The notes beneath the pieces were generated by a model. It made no database searches. It was not told where the DNA came from and saw only the letters and a list, made by a program, of their open reading frames with translations. From Desulfovibrio sp. (GTDB taxonomy: Bacteria > Desulfobacterota > Desulfovibrionia > Desulfovibrionales > Desulfovibrionaceae): DNA of 9,159 nucleotides. A program made the position numbers and the translations under genes. The stretch spans positions 1-9,159 of the forward strand of contig JALHHV010000120.1 of the NCBI GenBank assembly GCA_022837365.1, read 5' to 3'. Positions 6,281 to 9,159 of this stretch are shown here, piece after piece (position 1 is the first letter of the stretch; each line of letters opens with the position of its first letter).

Positions 6281-6838
6281 ATGAAGCGCAACACCATCCT
6301 GCTTACCGCCGCCAAGCTGTTTGCCGAGCGCGGGTTCAACAACACCCCCACCAGCCTCCTCGCCAAGGAGGCGGGCGTGGCGGAAGGCACCATCTTCCGC
6401 CATTTCAAGACCAAGGACGACATCTTCCTCACCCTGATCCGCAACGTGAAGGATCAGCTCATCAGCGACATCGAGAAATATCTCGAGGTGCGCGCGCCCG
6501 AGACCAGCGTGGAGAAGGTGGTCTCCATCATCAAGTCGTTCTACGTGTTCGTGAAGAAGAACCGCATGGAGTTCTGCCTGATCTTCCGCGACGCGCCCAC
6601 CCGCTACGGCGAGCGAAACGACGACGTGTTCCTGGCCATCAAGGAAATCTACACCTACCTCAACGAGTACCTTCTGGTGGCCCTGCGCGACGGCCAGAAG
6701 GACGGCTCGGTACGCGCCGACATCAATGTCGAGGACACCGCGTGCATGATCGTGGGCATCATGGTGGGCATCGTGCGCACCATCCACTTCCAGTTCGTGG
6801 AACCCACCGACGACCTGCTGCGCAACGTGAAGCCGTAG
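6281..6838 (+). CDS. TetR/AcrR-family transcriptional regulator
   Basis: A 185-residue protein. The start is well set: AAAGGA (6268-6273) lies seven bases before ATG. The N-terminal TetR DNA-binding domain occupies about residues 3-50, with the opening helix (ILLTAAKLFAERGF), the helix-turn-helix at 24-43 (TSLLAKEAGVAEGTIFRHF) and the KTKDDIF lead into the ligand domain. Residues 51-185 are an alpha-helical ligand-binding and dimerisation region rich in Ile, Val and Phe, ending in a hydrophobic IVGIMVGIVRTIHFQF helix. Family members are usually repressors released by a small hydrophobic ligand. The palindrome in its own promoter suggests autorepression. No efflux or fatty-acid gene lies beside it; the next gene, DUF1499, begins 145 bases downstream after a hairpin, so the target is not evident and may lie elsewhere. 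The family call is firm; ligand and targets are unknown. Confidence 0.93.
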   Translation: MKRNTILLTAAKLFAERGFNNTPTSLLAKEAGVAEGTIFRHFKTKDDIFLTLIRNVKDQLISDIEKYLEVRAPETSVEKVVSIIKSFYVFVKKNRMEFCLIFRDAPTRYGERNDDVFLAIKEIYTYLNEYLLVALRDGQKDGSVRADINVEDTACMIVGIMVGIVRTIHFQFVEPTDDLLRNVKP

Positions 6839-6864
6839 CGGAAACTTCCGCGCCGTTTTCCACG

Positions 6865-6894
6865 GGGCCGTTCCGCGCATACGGGGCGGCCCTT
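6865..6894 (+). terminator. hairpin terminator candidate after the TetR gene
   Basis: An 11-pair stem, GGGCCGTTCCG (6865-6875) with CGGGGCGGCCC (6882-6892) including two G-U pairs, closes a 6-base loop 26 bases after the stop codon. It is followed by only TT and CGTCAT, so termination may be partial. Confidence 0.45.
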
Positions 6895-6964
6895 CGTCAT
6901 GCGGCGGCCCACGGCCAGGTTTTCCGGACCACGGCCCCGGCCGCCGCCCCGCGCCACGCCCGAC

Positions 6965-6983
6965 GGGAGGTGTTCCCCCCCCC
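6965..6983 (+). promoter_or_regulatory. ribosome binding site separated from ATG by a run of nine C
   Basis: GGGAGG (6965-6970) is a strong Shine-Dalgarno, but 13 bases separate it from the ATG at 6984, longer than usual. Nine of those are an unbroken C run (6975-6983). Slippage in this run would change the spacing and so the translation rate without touching the reading frame. In-frame ATGs at 7002 and 7011 lie still further away. Confidence 0.6.
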
Positions 6984-7529
6984 ATGTCCACCCAGTCCCC
7001 TATGTCCACCATGTCCGCGCCCATCCTCCGCAATCCCGCAGCCCTGCTGCTTCTGCTGCTTCTGGCGGCAGGCGCCTGGTCCGCATGGCCCCTGTGGTCA
7101 GCCCGCCCCGCCCATGCCGCGCAGCCAGATCGGCCAGATCGGCCAGATCGGCCTGTCCAGCCGGTGCGCCTGCCCGCCTGCCCCGACCGGCCCAACTGCG
7201 TCATCACCCAGGCCGAAGGGGCGGTGCGCGACGGGCAGTACATCGAACCCCTGCCCTTCACCGGCGAGGCCGCGCCCGCCATGCGCCGCCTGGCCGTGGC
7301 CCTGTCCGCCCTGCCCGGCTGCACCGTGGTGGAGATGGACGGCCTGACCGTGCGCGCCCAGTGCCGCGGCAAGGTCTTCGGCTTCATCGACGACGTGGTC
7401 TGCGTGGCCGACCCGGCGGCCTCGGTGGTGCACCTGCGCTCGGCCGCCCGTTCCGGCTGGTGGGACTTCGGCGTCAACCGGGACCGGGCGGAGCAGTTGC
7501 GGCGGCGATTTCTGGGCCTGCCGCGCTAG
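6984..7529 (+). CDS. exported DUF1499 family protein
   Basis: A 181-residue protein. Residues 1-18 are the polar start, 19-38 a Leu-rich hydrophobic core, and AHA-A at 43-46 a likely signal peptidase I site, so the mature protein should be periplasmic. Residues 48-56 are three PDR repeats, and ~63-181 match DUF1499: the Cys motif CPDRPNC (66-72), YIEPLPFTGEA, the DGLTVRAQC strand, FIDDVVCVAD, VVHLRSAARSGWWDFGVNR and a closing helix. The family has no established biochemical role that I know of; it occurs widely in Proteobacteria, often as short envelope proteins. Two extra Cys (C135 and C144 region strands) beyond the motif pair might form disulphides after export. The gene stands alone between a hairpin and a long gap. 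The start is uncertain between 6984, 7002 and 7011, all in frame; 6984 is nearest to the only good ribosome site. Confidence 0.85.
   Translation: MSTQSPMSTMSAPILRNPAALLLLLLLAAGAWSAWPLWSARPAHAAQPDRPDRPDRPVQPVRLPACPDRPNCVITQAEGAVRDGQYIEPLPFTGEAAPAMRRLAVALSALPGCTVVEMDGLTVRAQCRGKVFGFIDDVVCVADPAASVVHLRSAARSGWWDFGVNRDRAEQLRRRFLGLPR
7125..7151 (+). repeat. three tandem 9-base repeats within the DUF1499 gene
   Basis: CCAGATCGG is repeated exactly three times (7125-7133, 7134-7142, 7143-7151), encoding PDR-PDR-PDR just after the predicted signal peptide cleavage site. Copy-number change would lengthen or shorten this spacer in frame. Confidence 0.95.
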
Positions 7530-7604
7530 GGGCCGTCTTGCCCGCCGCCCCCATCGCATTTCCGGTTGCCAAGCGGGCCGCGCGGGCGTAAAGCAGACCC
7601 CGCA

Positions 7605-7652
7605 GCGTGCCCACGGCATATCCACGGCATATCCGTGGTACACCGGGCACGC
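7605..7652 (+). repeat. nested inverted and direct repeats
   Basis: Outer arms GCGTGCCC (7605-7612) and GGGCACGC (7645-7652) are perfectly complementary. Between them the 11-base unit CCACGGCATAT is repeated in tandem (7611-7621, 7622-7632) and followed by CCGTGG (7633-7638), which can pair with either CCACGG. Two alternative inner hairpins are therefore possible within one outer stem. No T-tract follows, so a terminator is unlikely. Confidence 0.7.
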
Positions 7653-8025
7653 CGGGGCGGCCATACGGCCCGCCCGCACCCCCGACAGGAGCACAGACGT
7701 GGATTCCGGCGACAGTAGTAGATGCCCCGCCGCATCGCACCGTTTCGCAACGACGCACCCGCGCCGCTGCCGCCGTCACGTCCGGGCCTGATCCCCTCCC
7801 GGTCCGCCCGGCGGCGCTGCGCGCCCCCGGAGATGGACCATGTTCCGCACGCCGCTTTCCCTGCTTTCCGCATCTTCCGTGCTTTCCGACCGTTCCATCC
7901 GGCGCGCCCGCTGCCGGATGCACCGTCGCGTGCTTTCCGTGGCCCGTTCCGCGGACCCGTACTCGTGACGCTCCATTGCTTCCGCCGCCGCGCCCTCTCC
8001 TGACCTTCGCGGGTCGGTCCGGCGC

Positions 8026-8068
8026 GGCGCGCGGCTGTTCCCGGCACGCGCGGCATGCGCCGCGCGCC
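8026..8068 (+). promoter_or_regulatory. strong hairpin just upstream of the corA ribosome site
   Basis: GGCGCGCGGC (8026-8035) and GCCGCGCGCC (8059-8068) form a perfect 10-pair GC stem with a 23-base loop, ending 23 bases before the Shine-Dalgarno at 8092. GGTC (8012-8015)/GACC (8070-8073) could extend it. It could affect translation or elongation into corA, or be chance in GC-rich DNA. It does not resemble an M-box that I can recognise. Confidence 0.4.
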
Positions 8069-8104
8069 AGACCGCACCCCGGAACGGACGCAAGGAGCCT
8101 TGCC

Positions 8105-9037
8105 GTGTTCACCATTCACAAGACCATCGACGGCGTGCTCACGCCCGTGGACCACATCGAGCCCGACTGCTGGGTGAACCTGTCCAACCCCTCGGACGAG
8201 GAATTGCGCCGCGCCTCGGTGCTGCTGGGCATTCCCCTGGACCACCTGGCCGACCCGCTGGACGCCGACGAACGCGCCCGGCTGGAGCACGAGGACGGCG
8301 TGCTGCTGCTGGTCATCCGCGTGCCCCTGGAAAACGCCGCCGACGCGCGCGTGCCCTACGTGACGCTGCCCATCGGCATCGTGATCACCCGCACCGCCGT
8401 GGTCACGGTGTGCCGTTCCCCGCGCGACATCGTCAGCGAACTGCTCAACGGCCGCGTGCGCACCATGGACACGGCGCGCCGCCTGTGCCTGGCCATCCAC
8501 CTGCTGCAACGCACCGCCATCGCCTACCTGAACGACCTGAAGGACATCAACCGGCGCACCGCGTTCATCGAGCAGCGGTTGCAGCAGTCCATGCGCAACC
8601 AGGAACTCATAGAACTGCTGAACATAGAAAAGAGCCTCGTGTACTTCACCACGTCGCTCAAGGCCAACGACATCATCATGGAAAAACTGCTGCGCACCCG
8701 CACCCTGCGCATCAGCGAAGAGGAAAGCGACCTGCTGGAAGACGCCATCACCGAAAACCGCCAGGCCATCGGCATGACCAACATCTACAGCGACATCCTT
8801 TCCGGCACCATGGACGCGTTCGCCTCCATCATTTCCAACAACATGAACACGGTGATGAAGTTCCTGACCGGGTTCACCATCATCCTGATGATCCCCAACA
8901 TCATCACCGGCATCTACGGCATGAACATCGACACGCCCCTGCACGATTCGCCCTATGCCTTCGGCATCGTCTCCGGGGTGACCGTGGGGCTGTGCCTGGC
9001 GGCCTGGCTGGTGTTCATCAAGAAGCGCTGGCTGTAG
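8105..9037 (+). CDS. corA: CorA-family magnesium/divalent cation transporter
   Basis: A 310-residue protein starting with GTG at 8105; AAGGAG (8092-8097) is seven bases upstream. The frame stays open further upstream, but that sequence is low-complexity and lacks a ribosome site. Residues 1-~240 are the cytoplasmic alpha/beta and long-helix funnel domain, including the stalk helix (EEESDLLEDAITENRQAIGMTNIYSDILSG region, quoted in part as ENRQAIGMTNIYSDIL). Two membrane helices follow: ~253-272 (FLTGFTIILMIPNIITGIYG) ending in the family signature YGMN (271-274), and ~285-307, with a basic tail KKRWL facing the cytoplasm. CorA proteins work as homopentameric channels for Mg2+ (sometimes Co2+, Ni2+). 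The loop after GMN (IDTPLHDSPYAF) lacks the MPEL of classical enterobacterial CorA, so exact ion preference is uncertain. It is a single-gene unit with a long leader and a terminator behind it. Confidence 0.92.
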   Translation: MFTIHKTIDGVLTPVDHIEPDCWVNLSNPSDEELRRASVLLGIPLDHLADPLDADERARLEHEDGVLLLVIRVPLENAADARVPYVTLPIGIVITRTAVVTVCRSPRDIVSELLNGRVRTMDTARRLCLAIHLLQRTAIAYLNDLKDINRRTAFIEQRLQQSMRNQELIELLNIEKSLVYFTTSLKANDIIMEKLLRTRTLRISEEESDLLEDAITENRQAIGMTNIYSDILSGTMDAFASIISNNMNTVMKFLTGFTIILMIPNIITGIYGMNIDTPLHDSPYAFGIVSGVTVGLCLAAWLVFIKKRWL

Positions 9038-9064
9038 CCCGCGCCGCCCGCCCGAAACGGCGGA

Positions 9065-9113
9065 ACGCCCCGCCTGGCCGGTCCGACCGGTCCATGCGGG
9101 GCGTCGTTCGTTT
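9065..9113 (+). terminator. Rho-independent terminator of corA
   Basis: Outer stem ACGCCCCGC (9065-9073) with GCGGGGCGT (9096-9104), nine perfect pairs, encloses an inner stem GGCCGGT (9076-9082)/ACCGGTC (9086-9092) with one G-U pair. The combined hairpin begins 28 bases after the stop and is followed by the T-rich CGTTCGTTT. Confidence 0.7.
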
Positions 9114-9123
9114 GCGGCGAAAG

Positions 9124-9149
9124 GGAAACGGCCCCTAGGGGCTGTTTCC
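9124..9149. repeat. near-perfect 26-base inverted repeat at the window end
   Basis: GGAAACGGCCCC (9124-9135) and GGGGCTGTTTCC (9138-9149) are complementary at 11 of 12 positions, with the twelfth a G-U pair, around a central TA within CCTAGG. AT-richer AAATTAGGAT follows to the window end. It could be a second, T-tract-poor terminator or bidirectional hairpin. It could also mark the junction with an insertion sequence whose terminal repeat begins GGGGCTGTTTCC; no transposase is visible, so this is not called. Confidence 0.6.
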
Positions 9150-9159
9150 AAATTAGGAT

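Larger units (their letters stand above)
7530..8104 (+). other. long gene-free region upstream of corA, rich in inverted repeats
   Basis: No convincing gene is found in these 575 bases: open frames on both strands give Arg/Pro/Ala-rich sequence without recognisable motifs. TTGCCA (7566-7571), 17 bases, then TAAAGC (7589-7594) is a weak promoter candidate; if used, corA would have a leader of about 500 bases. Inside lie a nested palindrome (7605-7652), a hairpin 7655-7675, a perfect 8-pair hairpin CATCCGGC/GCCGGATG (7896-7920), repeated CTTTCC blocks (7855-7938) and a 10-pair hairpin just before the corA ribosome site. Confidence 0.5.

Noticed and set aside
4978..7347. A + strand frame spanning the end of the sensor, the TetR gene and part of the DUF1499 gene
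   Set aside because: It crosses three well-supported genes, two likely terminators and promoters, and has no domain.
7722..8003. A 93-residue + strand frame with phenylalanine-rich repeats in the gap before corA
   Set aside because: No ribosome site, Arg/Pro-rich composition, and the Phe pattern simply reflects the CTTTCC repeats read in one frame.
7607..8104. N-terminal extension of CorA in the same frame
   Set aside because: The 166 extra residues are Pro/Arg/Ala-rich and unlike any CorA domain, while a strong AAGGAG sits seven bases before the GTG at 8105.
7474..8115. A 213-residue minus-strand frame across the gap before corA
   Set aside because: It has no recognisable motif or ribosome site and overlaps the end of the DUF1499 gene; composition matches GC-driven open frames.
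1..9159. tRNA or rRNA genes, CRISPR arrays, prophage or transposase genes
   Set aside because: No cloverleaf-like sequence, regularly spaced identical repeats, or phage/transposase-like protein was seen on either strand.

Overview
The window is about 9.2 kb of very GC-rich DNA from what looks like a Gram-negative bacterium. Gene style suggests a Desulfovibrio-like (Nitratidesulfovibrio-type) sulfate reducer: a 7TMR-DISM sensor, long Pro/Ala-rich linkers and GMN-type CorA. That placement is inferred from style and content; no rRNA or marker gene is present. All five genes read on the + strand. They appear to be separate transcription units rather than one operon, since hairpins or long gaps lie between them.

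Layout: (1) 1-381 is a promoter region with a GTGAT/ATCAC palindrome upstream of a TACAAT box. (2) 382-1029 encodes a membrane-anchored TPR protein, followed by a good intrinsic terminator. (3) 1289-5990 holds one very large sensor gene with an apparent frameshift near 5316-5361. Its product has a signal peptide, a 7TMR-DISMED2 sensor domain, seven membrane helices, a HisKA/HATPase region, a receiver, a long low-complexity tail and an HPt-like end. (4) 6187-6838 is a TetR-family regulator with a clear promoter and a palindromic operator placed for autorepression. (5) 6984-7529 is an exported DUF1499 protein. (6) 7530-8104 is a 575-base gene-free stretch rich in inverted repeats. (7) 8105-9037 is a CorA-family Mg2+/divalent cation channel, followed by a terminator. 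A near-perfect inverted repeat closes the window.

The most interesting object is the large sensor protein. Its input half looks intact, but its phosphorelay half is degenerate at nearly every step. The HisKA phosphoacceptor His is Glu, the kinase N-box Asn is Ser, and the ATP-lid segment (F and G2 boxes) is missing. The receiver keeps its acceptor Asp and Lys but has Val at the switch Thr. The HPt-like domain has Ala where His belongs. It therefore looks like a transmembrane pseudo-phosphorelay protein that signals by binding or conformation. The last ~200 residues lie in another frame, so the gene is either sequenced with a one-base error, mutated, or controlled by frameshifting.

Nothing in the sequence shows that the five genes share one pathway. 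The TPR protein and the pseudokinase are both envelope proteins and adjacent, so a partnership is possible but unproven.
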